From Mycolicibacterium frederiksbergense (GTDB lineage: Bacteria; Actinomycetota; Actinomycetes; Mycobacteriales; Mycobacteriaceae): a stretch of 64,000 nucleotides of DNA. The DNA is taken from NCBI RefSeq assembly GCF_029893345.1, contig NZ_JARXVE010000003.1:620001-684000 (forward strand), given 5' to 3'. Positions within the stretch are counted from its first letter, which is position 1. Each line of letters begins with the position of its first letter. Below, one piece after another: positions 33,055 to 43,489 of this stretch. A model generated the notes under the pieces. It made no database searches, was not told the DNA's origin, and worked only from the letters and a program-made list of their open reading frames with translations. The position numbers were made by a program, and so were the translations under genes.

Positions 33055-34194
33055 ATGTCACTGGATCCTGTTGCTGATGAGGCTGTGACGCCATTCGTTC
33101 GCAAGGCCGCGGCCTGGTCGTGGCGTCTGCTGGTCGTTGTAGCCACGATCGTGACGTTGCTATGGCTGATCAAACGCCTTGAGGTGATCGTGGTGCCGGT
33201 GGCGCTGGCCACCACGGTGGCGGCTTTGCTGCTGCCCGCCGTCGACTTCATCGATCGCCGCGGCGCGCCGCGCGGTGCCGCCGTGGCGGTGGTGCTGCTC
33301 GCCGGTGTCGCGGTGGTGGGCGGAATCCTGAGCTTCGTCGTCTCCCAATTCATCGAGGGTGCACCGCAACTCGTGGAACAGGTGACCCGCAGCATCGACG
33401 GGGTCCGGCACTGGCTGATCAACGGCCCGCTGCACCTGAGCAAGGAGCAGATCGACCAGGCCGGCAACACCGCGATCGAGGCGTTGCGGCGCAATCAGGA
33501 GAAGCTCACCACGGGGGCGTTGTCCACCGCGGGCACCCTCACCGAACTGATCACCGGGGCGTTGCTGACCCTGTTCACCCTGATCTTTCTGTTGCAGGGC
33601 GGCCGCGGCATCTTCGCGTTCGTCACCAAGGTGTTCCCGTCCAACGTGCGCGAGCGGGTGCGCGACGCCGGACGCGCCGGCTTTCACTCCCTGATCGGTT
33701 ACGTGCGGGCCACCTTCCTGGTGGCCCTGGTTGACGCGATCGGGATCGGGACCGGCCTGGCGATCATGGGTATCCCATTGGCGCTGCCGCTGGCGTCGCT
33801 GGTGTTCATGGGTGCCTTCATCCCGCTGGTCGGTGCGGTGATCGCCGGATTCCTGGCGGTGGTGGTGGCGCTGCTGGCCAAGGGGCTGGTCTACGCCCTG
33901 ATCACGCTCGGGCTGATCATCGCCGTGCAGCAGCTGGAAGGCCACGTGCTGCAGCCGCTGGTGATGGGCCGCGCGGTGTCGATTCACCCGTTGGCGGTGG
34001 TGTTGGCCATCGCCGGCGGCGGCGTGTTGGCCGGCATCATCGGCGCCCTGCTCGCCGTGCCCACGGTGGCGTTCATCAACAGCGCGACGCGAGTGCTGCT
34101 GGCCAAGGACCCCGCCGCCGAGGAGGCACGGCAGGAGTCCGAGGACAGCGTGGTCATCAAAGCCACGACGGACGACGTGCGGCCGGACGACTAA
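33055..34194 (+). CDS. AI-2E family transporter (Rv0205-like)
   Basis: The 379-residue membrane protein belongs to the AI-2E/UPF0118 permease family. It has two N-terminal helices (residues about 22-60), a further helix, a large amphipathic region that includes [12 protein letters not shown], then the conserved block [40 protein letters not shown] and [20 protein letters not shown]. The C-terminus is charged. Family members export AI-2-like molecules or exchange ions. It corresponds to Rv0205 and is convergent with mmpL3 (5-nt gap). The substrate is unknown. Confidence 0.92.
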   Translation: MSLDPVADEAVTPFVRKAAAWSWRLLVVVATIVTLLWLIKRLEVIVVPVALATTVAALLLPAVDFIDRRGAPRGAAVAVVLLAGVAVVGGILSFVVSQFIEGAPQLVEQVTRSIDGVRHWLINGPLHLSKEQIDQAGNTAIEALRRNQEKLTTGALSTAGTLTELITGALLTLFTLIFLLQGGRGIFAFVTKVFPSNVRERVRDAGRAGFHSLIGYVRATFLVALVDAIGIGTGLAIMGIPLALPLASLVFMGAFIPLVGAVIAGFLAVVVALLAKGLVYALITLGLIIAVQQLEGHVLQPLVMGRAVSIHPLAVVLAIAGGGVLAGIIGALLAVPTVAFINSATRVLLAKDPAAEEARQESEDSVVIKATTDDVRPDD

Positions 34195-34199
34195 CCGGC

Positions 34200-37190
34200 T
34201 TACAGCCGGCCTTCGCGGCGCAGCAGTTCCTGGGCGCTCATCCCGCCGCCACGCCGCTGAGGCTCGTCGTCGCGGGGGTTGAACTTCTCGGTTGTCGAGT
34301 CCTGGCCACGCTGGCGTGCGGCCGGATCCGGGCCCTGACGTTGCGCGCTGAACGCGGTCGTCGGCGCGCTGTCGCCACCACCCATCGGCGGACGCGGCTG
34401 CTGCGGAATGGCCCGGGTGGTATCGGCAGACGGCCGCGGAGGCGGTGGGGGATTGGCCGGACCGCCCTTGGCCGGCTCGCCGCGCAACGCGCCCAGCCAC
34501 GACTCGATCTCGCGTTCCTCACGCTGGGGCGCAGTCATCGGCTGCCCGGTGGGTCGTCCGGCCGGCTGTCCGGTGGGCTGGGGCGTGCGCTCCGTACCGG
34601 CGCTGGTGTTGCCGGTCGCGGTGTTGACCGTGTTCTTCGCGGTGTTCACCGCGTTACGTACCGCGTTGCGGGCCATGGCGAACCGTGTGGTGGACGGCTC
34701 CTGCTCGGGCTGCGGGGGCTGATGCTGGGGCTGATTCTGCGGCGGGGTGATCCGCGCCGTGCCCGCAGCCGAAGGCGCGTTGGTACGCGGCGTCAGCGGA
34801 CGCATCGGCTCGATCACGGGATGGGTCGGATCGTGCGGCCGGGGCGGCGCCGGTGGGGCGCCGGCGCCGAGCAGAGCGCGTTCGTCCGCGCCGGAATCCC
34901 GCATGGCCGGACGCTTGCGTTCGTCGGGCAGCTCGGTCTCGCCGAGGCCGAGCTTCTGCTGGATGAGTTTCATCCAATGCGGAGCCCACCAGCAGTCGTC
35001 GCCGAGCAGCTTCATGATGGCCGGCACCAGGAACATCCGGATGACGGTGGCGTCCAGCAGCAGGGCGATGAGCAGCCCGAAGGCCAGGTACTTCATCATC
35101 ACCAGATCAGAGAAGGCGAATGCGCCGGCCACGACGGCAAGGACCAGGGCAGCGCCGGTGATCAAGCGGCCGGTGGTCGCGGTGCCGATGCGGATGGCCT
35201 CGGCGGTGGACATGCCGCGTTCGCGGGCCTCCACCATGCGGGATACCAGGAACACCTCGTAGTCGGTGGACAGACCCCAGATCACTGCGATGATCAGGCC
35301 GATCATCGGCGCCATCAGCGGCTGTGGCGTGTAGTTCAGCAGGCCTGACCCGTGACCGTCGACGAACATCCAGGTCAGAATGCCCATCGTCGAGCCAAGC
35401 GTGAGCGCACTCATCAGCGCGGCCTTGACCGGCAGCACGATCGATCCAAACGCCAGGAACATCAGCACCGTGGTGGTGATGACCAGGATCGTCACCATCA
35501 GCGGCAGTTTGGAGAACAGGCTGTGGATCGAATCCTGCTCCAGCGCGGGGGTACCACCGACGAACACCTCGACGCCGTGCGGAGGTTGAAGCGCCCGTAT
35601 GTCCTCGATATTCCGCGCCGCGTCGCCGCGGTTGACCAGGCCATTCTGGATCACCCGGACCGACTTGTCTTTCGATCCACTGTCAGTGGCCGGGCGCTCC
35701 TTCCACATGGCGTCCGGATTGTTATCCGGATCGGTGAAGCCGGAGACGGTCATCGCCTTGGCGCGCATGTCGGCGATCTGCGCGTCGGTGATCGGTTCGC
35801 CGTCCTCGCGCTTCATCACGATGGTGATCTGTTCGGTGCGGAATCCGGGGAAGAGCTTGTCGAACTGTTCCTGAGACTGGCGCACCGCGTTGTCCGGGGG
35901 CAGGTACTTCTCGCTGATGCCCGCGAGCGTGAGCGAGCCGATCGGCAGGACCAGCAGCGTCATGATGATCAAGATCGGCGTGGCGAAGGCGATGGGACGC
36001 TTCATCACGACGTTGACCAGCCGGCCCCAGAAACCCTGCTCGACTTCTTCGCGGGTCTTGGTCTTCTGGGTTTTCTCGGCGAACCAGTCGATGATCCGGC
36101 GGGAGAACGGCCAGTTGGCCAGGAACGGCACCTTCAGCAAGGTTGTCACGCCGAGCGCGTCGACGCGGGGTCCCAGGATGCCCAGTACCGCTGGCAGCAC
36201 GGTGATCGACAGGAATGCCGCCAACATGACGGAGGCGATGATCGCGTAGGTGATCGATTTGAGGAAGCCAAGCGGAATCAGCAGCAGCGGCAACGAGGAG
36301 GCCACGATGATCACCGCGGAGAAGGCCACGGTCCGGCCCGAGGTCATCACCGATCGGCGTACCGCGGCTTCGGTGTCGTAACCCTCGGCGAGTTCTTCTC
36401 GGAATCGGCTCACGATGAACAGGCCGTAGTCGATGGCGATACCAAAGCCCATCATCGTCACGACCGGCTGCGCGAAGAAGTGCACCGGGCCGAACTCGGC
36501 GGTGAACCGCAGAATGCCCAACGCACCGCCGATGGTCAGGCCGCCGATGATGGCTGGCAGGGCGGCGGCGACCGCACCGCCGAACACGAAGAACAACACC
36601 ACGGCCACCAACGGCACAATCGCCAACTCGGCGCGCTTCTGGTCCGTACCGATGGTGCCGGTGAGCTCGCTGGCCAGCGGGTTGAGACCGGCCAATTTGA
36701 TGTCGCCGTCGTTGACCTTTTGCAGTTGGGGCGCGACGACCTGATAGCTCTTCAGGATGGCGTCGTCGTCGTCGCCCTTGAGCGGGATGCTGATGAACGT
36801 GTGGCGCTGGTCCTCGGTCTTCATCGCAGCGAGTCCGGCAACATCAGGCGCCTTCAACCAGCCCACCCAGGCCTGGATCTGGTCCGGGTGGTCTTTGACG
36901 ACCTGGTCGAGTTCTCCGGTGACCTTCTTCTGCCACGCCTTGTCGGTGACCTTCTTGTCGTCCGGAGGCGTCAGAATGGCGACGACGTGGCTGGTTCGGT
37001 CGCGGCCGTAGACCTCATCGCCCAGCAGCGATGCCTTGACCGACTGGCTGCCCTCGTCGTAGAAACCGCTCTGCGTGACGTGATCTCCGAGACTGGCCCC
37101 GTAGACGCCGCCACCTAGGCACAGCGCCGTTAGGACACCGATGACGATGTACCTGAGCTGGTACACCGTTCGACCCCACCAGGCGAACAC
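34200..37190 (-). CDS. mmpL3: trehalose monomycolate transporter MmpL3
   Basis: The 996-residue essential RND transporter moves trehalose monomycolate towards the outer membrane. It begins MFAWWGRTVYQLRYIVIGV and has twelve membrane helices, two periplasmic domains and a proline-rich cytosolic tail of about 240 residues ending in SAQELLRREGRL. The proton-relay Asp-Tyr pairs targeted by SQ109-type inhibitors appear in GFGIAIDYGLF and WGLSTDYEVF. Translation starts with GTG behind AGGAG, and the upstream gap is AT-rich. It is the ortholog of Rv0206c, with Rv0205- and Rv0207c-type neighbours on either side. Confidence 0.97.
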   Translation of the reverse strand: MFAWWGRTVYQLRYIVIGVLTALCLGGGVYGASLGDHVTQSGFYDEGSQSVKASLLGDEVYGRDRTSHVVAILTPPDDKKVTDKAWQKKVTGELDQVVKDHPDQIQAWVGWLKAPDVAGLAAMKTEDQRHTFISIPLKGDDDDAILKSYQVVAPQLQKVNDGDIKLAGLNPLASELTGTIGTDQKRAELAIVPLVAVVLFFVFGGAVAAALPAIIGGLTIGGALGILRFTAEFGPVHFFAQPVVTMMGFGIAIDYGLFIVSRFREELAEGYDTEAAVRRSVMTSGRTVAFSAVIIVASSLPLLLIPLGFLKSITYAIIASVMLAAFLSITVLPAVLGILGPRVDALGVTTLLKVPFLANWPFSRRIIDWFAEKTQKTKTREEVEQGFWGRLVNVVMKRPIAFATPILIIMTLLVLPIGSLTLAGISEKYLPPDNAVRQSQEQFDKLFPGFRTEQITIVMKREDGEPITDAQIADMRAKAMTVSGFTDPDNNPDAMWKERPATDSGSKDKSVRVIQNGLVNRGDAARNIEDIRALQPPHGVEVFVGGTPALEQDSIHSLFSKLPLMVTILVITTTVLMFLAFGSIVLPVKAALMSALTLGSTMGILTWMFVDGHGSGLLNYTPQPLMAPMIGLIIAVIWGLSTDYEVFLVSRMVEARERGMSTAEAIRIGTATTGRLITGAALVLAVVAGAFAFSDLVMMKYLAFGLLIALLLDATVIRMFLVPAIMKLLGDDCWWAPHWMKLIQQKLGLGETELPDERKRPAMRDSGADERALLGAGAPPAPPRPHDPTHPVIEPMRPLTPRTNAPSAAGTARITPPQNQPQHQPPQPEQEPSTTRFAMARNAVRNAVNTAKNTVNTATGNTSAGTERTPQPTGQPAGRPTGQPMTAPQREEREIESWLGALRGEPAKGGPANPPPPPRPSADTTRAIPQQPRPPMGGGDSAPTTAFSAQRQGPDPAARQRGQDSTTEKFNPRDDEPQRRGGGMSAQELLRREGRL

Positions 37191-37256
37191 TTAGGCTCCT
37201 AACGCTTTAATATTTCGCTGTAAAACTTATGGTGACCGCGCATCGGTCTTCAGTTG

Positions 37257-37997
37257 TTACGCACGCGCGGTCAGTAGCGACGACAGCGGCCGGAATGGCT
37301 GCAGCCACGCTCCCTGCTCGGGTAGCGAGTCAAGGCCGATCCGTGGCAGCGGTTCCCGGAAAACACCAGGAATGTCCTCCAGATCGACAAACTCCAAGGT
37401 ATCCGACGCTAGCGCCCAGCTCGCATGTTCGCGAAATCCGAGCACCTGCACGGGGGTGCCCTCACGGGCGATCTCTTCCAGCGGCTGCCGGAACGCCTGC
37501 CCGTCGGCCGATGCCACCAGGACCGCCGCCAGGCCCTCGCTGCGACGCAGCGCGATGTGCTCGAGCATGTCGCTGTCGACATCGCTGTCGTCGTCGATCT
37601 TCGGCTTGGCGAAGACGGCGAAACCCACGTTACGCAACGCCTCCACCCATGGGCGCACAACATCGGCGCTACCTGGGGCGATGTTGGTGAAGACGGTCGC
37701 TTCGGGCTCCAGCGAGAGGTCGGTTTGAGCACCCGCTACATCATGTTTGGCGGCCACCAGATCAGAGGTGTACGCCAGCAGCCAGCGGCCCAGTGCGTCG
37801 AAGCGGGGACGGTGCGCCGCGGTCGGGCGGCCACCCAGGATCGCGCCCAAACCCATATCCAGGTTGGGGGCGTCCCACACCAGCAGAACCCGGCGCGCCG
37901 GGGCCGGGGCCTGCGGTTCCGCGGCTGTCTGCGGCTCCGCGTCGAAGGGGGCCTCTGCCTGCGCAGTCTCGTCCTGCATGTCTTCGATCACACTCAT
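37257..37997 (-). CDS. NYN-domain (PIN-like) protein, Rv0207c-like
   Basis: The 246-residue protein has an acidic N-terminal tail and a NYN/LabA-type PIN domain starting at VLLVWDAPNLDMGLGAILG. The acidic residues of such domains (WDAPN, DDDSDVDSDM, VASADGQAF) form a possible metal site for RNA cleavage. It corresponds to Rv0207c. The start overlaps the trmB stop as ATGA, so it is co-translated with a tRNA methyltransferase, which fits a role in RNA metabolism. It also lies directly upstream of mmpL3 on the same strand. Nuclease activity is not established. Confidence 0.85.
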   Translation of the reverse strand: MSVIEDMQDETAQAEAPFDAEPQTAAEPQAPAPARRVLLVWDAPNLDMGLGAILGGRPTAAHRPRFDALGRWLLAYTSDLVAAKHDVAGAQTDLSLEPEATVFTNIAPGSADVVRPWVEALRNVGFAVFAKPKIDDDSDVDSDMLEHIALRRSEGLAAVLVASADGQAFRQPLEEIAREGTPVQVLGFREHASWALASDTLEFVDLEDIPGVFREPLPRIGLDSLPEQGAWLQPFRPLSSLLTARA

Positions 37998-38773
37998 GGC
38001 CGTTTCTCCCAGACCAGCTCGGCGACCTCGGTACCGGCCAGCGCTTTGCGCTGGTACTTGGTGACCGGCCGTGCCACTGAGATGGGTATGTCATCAGTCA
38101 TCTTGACCCGGCGCAGCAGCGGCTCGGCGTCGCCGACCTCGGCGATGTACTCGGCGTAACCGAGATGGTCGGTGGCCGCATGCAGGATTCCGCCGGGACG
38201 CAGCCGGTCGGCGATCAACGCGATCGTGGCAGGTTGCAGCAGCCGCCGCTTGTGGTGCCGGGACTTGGGCCAGGGATCCGGGAAGAACACTCGCACCCCG
38301 GTCAGCGTCTGGCTGCCGAACATGTGCTCCAGCACGTCGACGCCGTCACCGCGGACCATCCGGAGATTGGTCACCGGTGCTGAGGTGGACATGGTCCGGT
38401 CGATTGCACTGAGTAGTTGGGCCAGGCCCTTGCGGTACACCTCGACCGCGATCACGTCGAGATCCGGTTCGGCCTGGGCCATCGCCAGCGTGGAGGTGCC
38501 GGTGCCCGAGCCGATCTCCAGAATCAGCGGTGCCGACCGGCCAAACCAGGCCTCGGTGTCGAGGTCGACGACCGGTCGGGAATGCTCGTCACGGGCGTAT
38601 ATCCCCAGTTCAGGCCACAGTCGGTCCCAGGTCTGCTGCTGGGCGGGTGACAGTGTCGAACGCCGGGCGCGGAAGCTGGTGACCCGGGGAAAACGGTGTG
38701 GCTGGGCGGGCGGCCCGTCGGCGGTTTCATCTGTCGACGCCGGCCCACCGACATCGGAGCTGGGCGCGTGCAT
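37994..38773 (-). CDS. trmB: tRNA (guanine-N7-)-methyltransferase
   Basis: The 259-residue enzyme methylates G46 of tRNAs using S-adenosylmethionine. It has the cofactor motif LEIGSGTGTSTLAMA, VIAVEVYRKGLAQLL, and the TrmB signature RVFFPDPWPKSRHHKRRL. The ATG at 38773 gives a length close to that of Rv0208c (263 residues); an in-frame start 60 nt upstream is possible but would run further into the divergent gene's promoter. It is coupled to the NYN gene. Confidence 0.94.
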   Translation of the reverse strand: MHAPSSDVGGPASTDETADGPPAQPHRFPRVTSFRARRSTLSPAQQQTWDRLWPELGIYARDEHSRPVVDLDTEAWFGRSAPLILEIGSGTGTSTLAMAQAEPDLDVIAVEVYRKGLAQLLSAIDRTMSTSAPVTNLRMVRGDGVDVLEHMFGSQTLTGVRVFFPDPWPKSRHHKRRLLQPATIALIADRLRPGGILHAATDHLGYAEYIAEVGDAEPLLRRVKMTDDIPISVARPVTKYQRKALAGTEVAELVWEKRP

Positions 38774-38887
38774 TCGTCCATGGTCGCTTATCGGGGGCGA
38801 AGTGCTCGCATCGTGGTACAGATTGATACCCAACAGTTGCCTTCAACTGTTAGGCCCCAAACATCCGTTCGCGAGCCCACCCGGGCC

Positions 38888-39940
38888 GTGACACGATTTT
38901 GTGTGGGGGAACCGGGGTTGTGTCCGTCACACCGCAGGGAAGGCCGCCAAATTTTCGCAGACCAGCTCACACACTTTGCCGATCGTGCTGGTGATGCTCG
39001 GTTGGCGGAGATCAGCGCGCGGGTTTCGGCCCCGCTGAGTGTTGGTGTGTGCGGGCGCCGCGGGGTCGGGGTGAGCGCGGTGTCCGAGGCCCTGGCCACC
39101 GCCGGGCTGACCACCGCCGGGGAGACCGGCGATGTTGCGGTTCTGGTCATCGCCGAGGTGCTCAAACCCGAGGACATGGCCTTGCTCACGGAGTTGGGTC
39201 GGGCGGGCTCCCCGACGGTGGTGGTGCTCAACAAGGCGGACCTGGCCGGGTCGGGGTCGGGTGGTCCGGTGGCGACCGCGCACCGCATGGCCCGCCGCCT
39301 GCAGGAGCTGGCCGGAGTGCCGGTGGTGCCGATGGTCGCCCTGCTGGCCCGGTCGGCCACGGGTGTGCCGCCGGCGCTGATGTCGGCGTTGCGGCTGCTG
39401 GCCCGCGAACCTGCCGACCTGACCTCGGCGGATGCGTTCCTGACGGGCGAGCACCGGGTGCCACGCGCGGTGCGCGCCGAGCTGCTGGAGACCCTGGACC
39501 GGTTCGGAATCGCCCACACCACGCTGGCCCTGAGCCGCGGTGCGGACGCCCGGACCCTGCCCGAGCTGCTGCGCGGACTCAGCGAGGTGGACCGGGTGTT
39601 GGCGGCCCTCGATGCCGCGGCCGCCCCGGTGCGTTACCGCCGGGTGCAGTGGGCGCTGGCCGAGCTGCGGGCGGTCAGCGCGGGACAGAAGGATGAGGTC
39701 GGCCGATTCCTGGCGTGCGATGACACCGTGCTGGCGGTGATGGCGGCGGCCGTCGACGTGGTTGAGGCCGAGGGGGCGACGGTGGATGCGGGTACCGACC
39801 GCACCGCCCACCTGTGCCGGGCCAGGCGTTGGCGGCGCTACCGCGACGGTCCGGTCAACGCGCTGCACCGCAACTGCGGTGACGACATTGTGCGGGGGTC
39901 GCTCAGACTGCTGCGTATGGCGGCGGACAACGAGGGATGA
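38888..39940 (+). CDS. GTPase-like protein, Rv0209-like (first of a pair)
   Basis: The product of about 350 residues corresponds to the uncharacterised Rv0209. Residues about 45-60 read SVGVCGRRGVGVSAVSEAL, which resembles a P-loop in which the usual GKS is replaced by GVS. VLVIAEVLKPEDMALLTELG lies where switch/Walker B sequence is expected, and VVVLNKADLAG is a clear G4 guanine-specificity motif. The rest is helical with HRNCGDDIVRGSLRL near the end, as in dynamin-like proteins. The start is uncertain: GTG 38888 gives near-family length, while GTG 38903 is an alternative. It overlaps the next gene as ATGA. Confidence 0.7.
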   Translation: MTRFCVGEPGLCPSHRREGRQIFADQLTHFADRAGDARLAEISARVSAPLSVGVCGRRGVGVSAVSEALATAGLTTAGETGDVAVLVIAEVLKPEDMALLTELGRAGSPTVVVLNKADLAGSGSGGPVATAHRMARRLQELAGVPVVPMVALLARSATGVPPALMSALRLLAREPADLTSADAFLTGEHRVPRAVRAELLETLDRFGIAHTTLALSRGADARTLPELLRGLSEVDRVLAALDAAAAPVRYRRVQWALAELRAVSAGQKDEVGRFLACDDTVLAVMAAAVDVVEAEGATVDAGTDRTAHLCRARRWRRYRDGPVNALHRNCGDDIVRGSLRLLRMAADNEG

Positions 39941-41451
39941 CGGACGGGGATACGGCACCGGATCCGGTGGCGGCGCGCACGCGGGGAGCAAAAATAGCGG
40001 AAGCCGACGCCGTGGTGGCGGCGATCGACCCCGGGCTGAACTCGCCGGGTGTGGAGTCCCGGGACGTGGTGCTGGTAGCCGGTCCGTGGCTGGCCGGATC
40101 GACCAGTGTGATGGAAGCGCTGCGGGAGCGGATGCCGCAGACCACGTTCGTCGAATCCACCGAATTGGTGGCCGGCGAGGCGCCCGTGGCCGTGCTGTTC
40201 GTGGTTTCGGCGGCGGCTCCCCTCACTGAATCTGACTGTGCCCTGGTGGATTTGGCCTCGCGATACACCGACCTGGTGGTGGGGGTGGTGTCCAAGATCG
40301 ATGCGCACCGCAACTGGCGCGACGTGCGCGACATCGATGCGTCGATCTTGACCGAACGCGACGCGCGTTACGGGCGGATGCCGTGGGTCGGGGTGGCGGC
40401 CGCCCCCGATCTCGGTGAACCGCGGCTCGACGACCTTGTTGAACTGCTCGCCGGCCGACTGTCGGACCCCGACGTGGCCCGCCGGAACAGGTTGCGCGCC
40501 TGGGAAACTCGGCTGCAGGCGGTGATCGACCGGTGCGAGTCCGACGCTTCAGGGGCCGACCGTCAGGCGCGGGTGGATGTATTGCGGGGGCGTCGCACCG
40601 AGCTCGCTCGGGCCCGCAGGCTGACCCGTACCGAACGCAGCATCGCGCTGCGTAGCCAACTGCAGCAGGCCCGCGTGCAATTGGGGTATTTCGCCCGCAA
40701 CCGGTGCAATTCGGTGCGCACCGAACTGCAGGAGGATGTCGCGGGCATCAGCCGGCACCGAATAGCGGGGTTTGAGGAGTACACCCGACGGCGGGCCGGG
40801 GAGGTGGTCGGAGAGGTCGACGCGGGCATCGCCAAGCATCTCGACGGCGTCGCCGAGGAACTCGAACTGACCCCACCTGCGCGGCAGGCTGGATTGTCGG
40901 CACCGCCGACGCAAGCTCCGCCCAAGGTGCCTGATCTGCCGTCGCCGCCGCTGAAATCCAGGGCTCTGGAGGCTCGGCTGATGATGGTTTTGGGCGTGGG
41001 CTTCGGGCTGGGTGTGGCGGTGGCGGTCAGCCGGCTGCTGGCCGGCGCGGCGCCGCGGCTGGCGGTCGTCGGCCTGGCGGTTGGCGCGCTGGTGGGCCTG
41101 CTGCTGGCGATCTGGGTGGTCGGCACCCGCGGGCTGCTGCACGACCGGGCGGTGCTGGACCGCTGGGTCGGGGAGATCACCACAACCTTGCGCTCGACCG
41201 TCGAGGAACTCGTCGCGACCCGGGTGCTGGCCGCGGAGACGGCGCTCACCACCGAACTGGCGGCCCGCGAGGAAACCGAGGGGTCCGTCGCGGCCGAGCG
41301 GATCGCCGCGATCGACGCCGAATTGCGCGAACATGCCGTCGCCACCGCTCGCGCGGCGGCTCAGCGGGACCGGCGGATACCCCCGCTGCGACGTGCGCTC
41401 GATGCGGTGCGGGCCGATCTGTACGGCAACGGCGACGCTACCGGTGAGTAA
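39937..41451 (+). CDS. membrane-anchored GTPase-like protein, Rv0210-like (second of a pair)
   Basis: The 504-residue protein corresponds to the uncharacterised Rv0210. A degenerate P-loop (VLVAGPWLAGSTSVMEAL) is followed by VLFVVSAAAPLTESD and the G4-like VGVVSKIDAHRNW, then a long helical region with many Arg and Glu residues. Two adjacent membrane helices lie at about residues 349-367 and 370-392 (LGVGFGLGVAVAVSRLLAG and LAVVGLAVGALVGLLLAIW), followed by another helical stretch. This resembles bacterial dynamin-like proteins, where a GTPase head and helical stalk act on membranes. It is co-translated with the preceding GTPase-like gene. Confidence 0.7.
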   Translation: MTDGDTAPDPVAARTRGAKIAEADAVVAAIDPGLNSPGVESRDVVLVAGPWLAGSTSVMEALRERMPQTTFVESTELVAGEAPVAVLFVVSAAAPLTESDCALVDLASRYTDLVVGVVSKIDAHRNWRDVRDIDASILTERDARYGRMPWVGVAAAPDLGEPRLDDLVELLAGRLSDPDVARRNRLRAWETRLQAVIDRCESDASGADRQARVDVLRGRRTELARARRLTRTERSIALRSQLQQARVQLGYFARNRCNSVRTELQEDVAGISRHRIAGFEEYTRRRAGEVVGEVDAGIAKHLDGVAEELELTPPARQAGLSAPPTQAPPKVPDLPSPPLKSRALEARLMMVLGVGFGLGVAVAVSRLLAGAAPRLAVVGLAVGALVGLLLAIWVVGTRGLLHDRAVLDRWVGEITTTLRSTVEELVATRVLAAETALTTELAAREETEGSVAAERIAAIDAELREHAVATARAAAQRDRRIPPLRRALDAVRADLYGNGDATGE

Positions 41452-41607
41452 TCTCTCGATAACGTTCATCTGAATCGTTCTTGTGAGTCATCGGACATAC
41501 CACTGATTCACCGTGCGCATGTCACCCGCGTTAACCTCTTAAAAAGGGGTAGCCGTAACCGCGTCGTGACGTGGCTTGGGTTCCGCAACTCTACGCAGGA
41601 GAATTCG

Positions 41608-43434
41608 ATGACCTCAGCGACCATTCCGGGGCTGGACACCGCACCGACGAAACATCAAGGACTGCTGGCCTGGGTTCAGGAGGTCGCGGAGCTGACTCAG
41701 CCGGACCGCGTGGTGTTCGCCGACGGGTCTGCCGAGGAGTACGACCGCCTGGCCGCCCACCTGGTCGAGGCGGGGACCTTCCAGAAGCTTAACGACGAAA
41801 AGCAGCCGAACTCGTATTTGGCGCTCTCGGACCCGTCAGATGTCGCGCGGGTGGAATCACGCACCTTCATCTGCTCCGAGCGCGAGCTCGACGCCGGGCC
41901 GACCAACAACTGGATGGACCCGGCCGAGATGCGCGGCGTCATGACCGAGCTGTACCGCGGCTCGATGCGCGGCCGCACCATGTGGGTGGTGCCGTTCTGC
42001 ATGGGCCCGCTGGACGCCGAGGATCCCAAGCTGGGCGTGGAGATCACCGATTCGGAGTACGTGGTGGTGTCCATGCGCACCATGACCCGGATGGGTCAGG
42101 CCGCGCTGGACAAGCTCGGTGACGACGGCTTCTTCGTCAAGGCACTGCATTCGATCGGCGCCCCGCTCGAGCCGGGCCAGAAGGATGTGCCGTGGCCGTG
42201 CAACGACACCAAGTACATCACCCACTTCCCCGAGACCCGCGAGATCTGGAGCTTCGGTTCCGGCTACGGCGGCAACGCGCTGCTGGGCAAGAAGTGTTAC
42301 TCGCTGCGTATCGCCTCGGCGATGGCCCACGACGAGGGCTGGCTGGCCGAGCACATGCTGATCGTCAAGTTGATCTCGCCGGAGAACAAGGCGTACTTCG
42401 TCGCCGCGGCGTTCCCGTCGGCCTGCGGCAAGACCAACCTCGCCATGCTGCAGCCCACCATCCCCGGCTGGCGTGCCGAGACCGTCGGTGACGACATCGC
42501 GTGGATGCGGTTCGGCAAGGACGGCCGGCTGTACGCGGTCAACCCGGAGTTCGGCTTCTTCGGCGTGGCGCCCGGCACCAACTGGTCGTCGAACCCCAAT
42601 GCGATGAAGACCATCGAGGCCGGCAACACCGTCTTCACCAACGTGGCCAAGACCGACGACAACGACGTGTGGTGGGAAGGCCTGGAGGGCGACCCCGACC
42701 ACTTGATCGACTGGAAGGGTCAGGACTGGTACCGCGAGTCCGAAGACAAAGCGGCGCACCCGAACTCGCGCTACTGCACCCCGATCTCGCAGTGCCCGAC
42801 GCTGGCGCCGGAGTGGAATGACCCGCAGGGCGTGCCGATCTCGGCGATCCTGTTCGGCGGTCGCCGTAAGACCACGGTGCCGCTGGTGACCCAGGCCCGC
42901 GACTGGCAGCACGGTGTGTTCATCGGTGCCACTCTGGGTTCCGAGCAGACTGCCGCGGCCGAGGGCAAGGTCGGCACCGTGCGTCGCGACCCGATGGCCA
43001 TGCTGCCGTTCCTCGGCTACAACGTCGGTGACTACTTCCAGCACTGGATCGACATCGGCAAGAACGCCGACGAATCCAAGCTGCCTGCAGTGTTTTTCGT
43101 GAACTGGTTCCGCCGCGGTGAGGATGGTCGCTTCCTGTGGCCGGGCTTCGGCGAGAACAGCCGCGTGCTGAAGTGGGCCATCGAGCGCATCGAGCACAAG
43201 GCCGAGGGCAAGAGCACGCCGATCGGCATCGTTCCCACCGCGGCCGACCTGGACCTGTCCGGGCTTGATGTCGACCCCGCCGACGTGGACGAGGCCCTGG
43301 CGGTCAACGCCGATGAGTGGCGGGCCGAGCTCCCCCTGATCGAGGAGTGGTTCGAGTTTGTCGGCGAGAAGCTGCCGACCGGCATCAAGGACGAGTTCGA
43401 CGCGCTCAAGCACCGCCTGGCTGAGGAGAGCTAA
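41608..43434 (+). CDS. pckA: GTP-dependent phosphoenolpyruvate carboxykinase
   Basis: The 608-residue enzyme converts oxaloacetate and GTP to phosphoenolpyruvate and CO2, the first committed gluconeogenic step. Motifs of the GTP class are present: [18 protein letters not shown], the kinase loop [13 protein letters not shown], and [20 protein letters not shown]. The length matches Rv0211 (606 residues). A CAGGAG site precedes ATG 41608. The 156-nt upstream gap is relatively AT-rich and should hold the promoter; a hairpin follows the stop. Confidence 0.97.
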   Translation: MTSATIPGLDTAPTKHQGLLAWVQEVAELTQPDRVVFADGSAEEYDRLAAHLVEAGTFQKLNDEKQPNSYLALSDPSDVARVESRTFICSERELDAGPTNNWMDPAEMRGVMTELYRGSMRGRTMWVVPFCMGPLDAEDPKLGVEITDSEYVVVSMRTMTRMGQAALDKLGDDGFFVKALHSIGAPLEPGQKDVPWPCNDTKYITHFPETREIWSFGSGYGGNALLGKKCYSLRIASAMAHDEGWLAEHMLIVKLISPENKAYFVAAAFPSACGKTNLAMLQPTIPGWRAETVGDDIAWMRFGKDGRLYAVNPEFGFFGVAPGTNWSSNPNAMKTIEAGNTVFTNVAKTDDNDVWWEGLEGDPDHLIDWKGQDWYRESEDKAAHPNSRYCTPISQCPTLAPEWNDPQGVPISAILFGGRRKTTVPLVTQARDWQHGVFIGATLGSEQTAAAEGKVGTVRRDPMAMLPFLGYNVGDYFQHWIDIGKNADESKLPAVFFVNWFRRGEDGRFLWPGFGENSRVLKWAIERIEHKAEGKSTPIGIVPTAADLDLSGLDVDPADVDEALAVNADEWRAELPLIEEWFEFVGEKLPTGIKDEFDALKHRLAEES

Positions 43435-43446
43435 GCACCAGCATCC

Positions 43447-43486
43447 GCGAAGCGCCCCAAACCCGCACGGGTTGGGGCGCTTTCGC
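43447..43486. terminator. hairpin terminator between pckA and the MmpL gene
   Basis: AGCGCCCCAA pairs with TTGGGGCGCT and, past one bulged A, CCCG with CGGG; flanking GCGA and TTCGC can extend the stem. The T run is short. It lies between two convergent genes and may serve both. Confidence 0.75.
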
Positions 43487-43489
43487 GTA

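Noticed and set aside
35352..37118. 588-codon open frame antisense to mmpL3
   Set aside because: Long antisense frames arise in GC-rich genes; its composition (His/Gln/Arg-rich) is that of a shadow, while mmpL3 is certain on the other strand.
41857..43413. 518-codon minus-strand frame opposite pckA
   Set aside because: pckA is unambiguous on the plus strand and the antisense product matches nothing.
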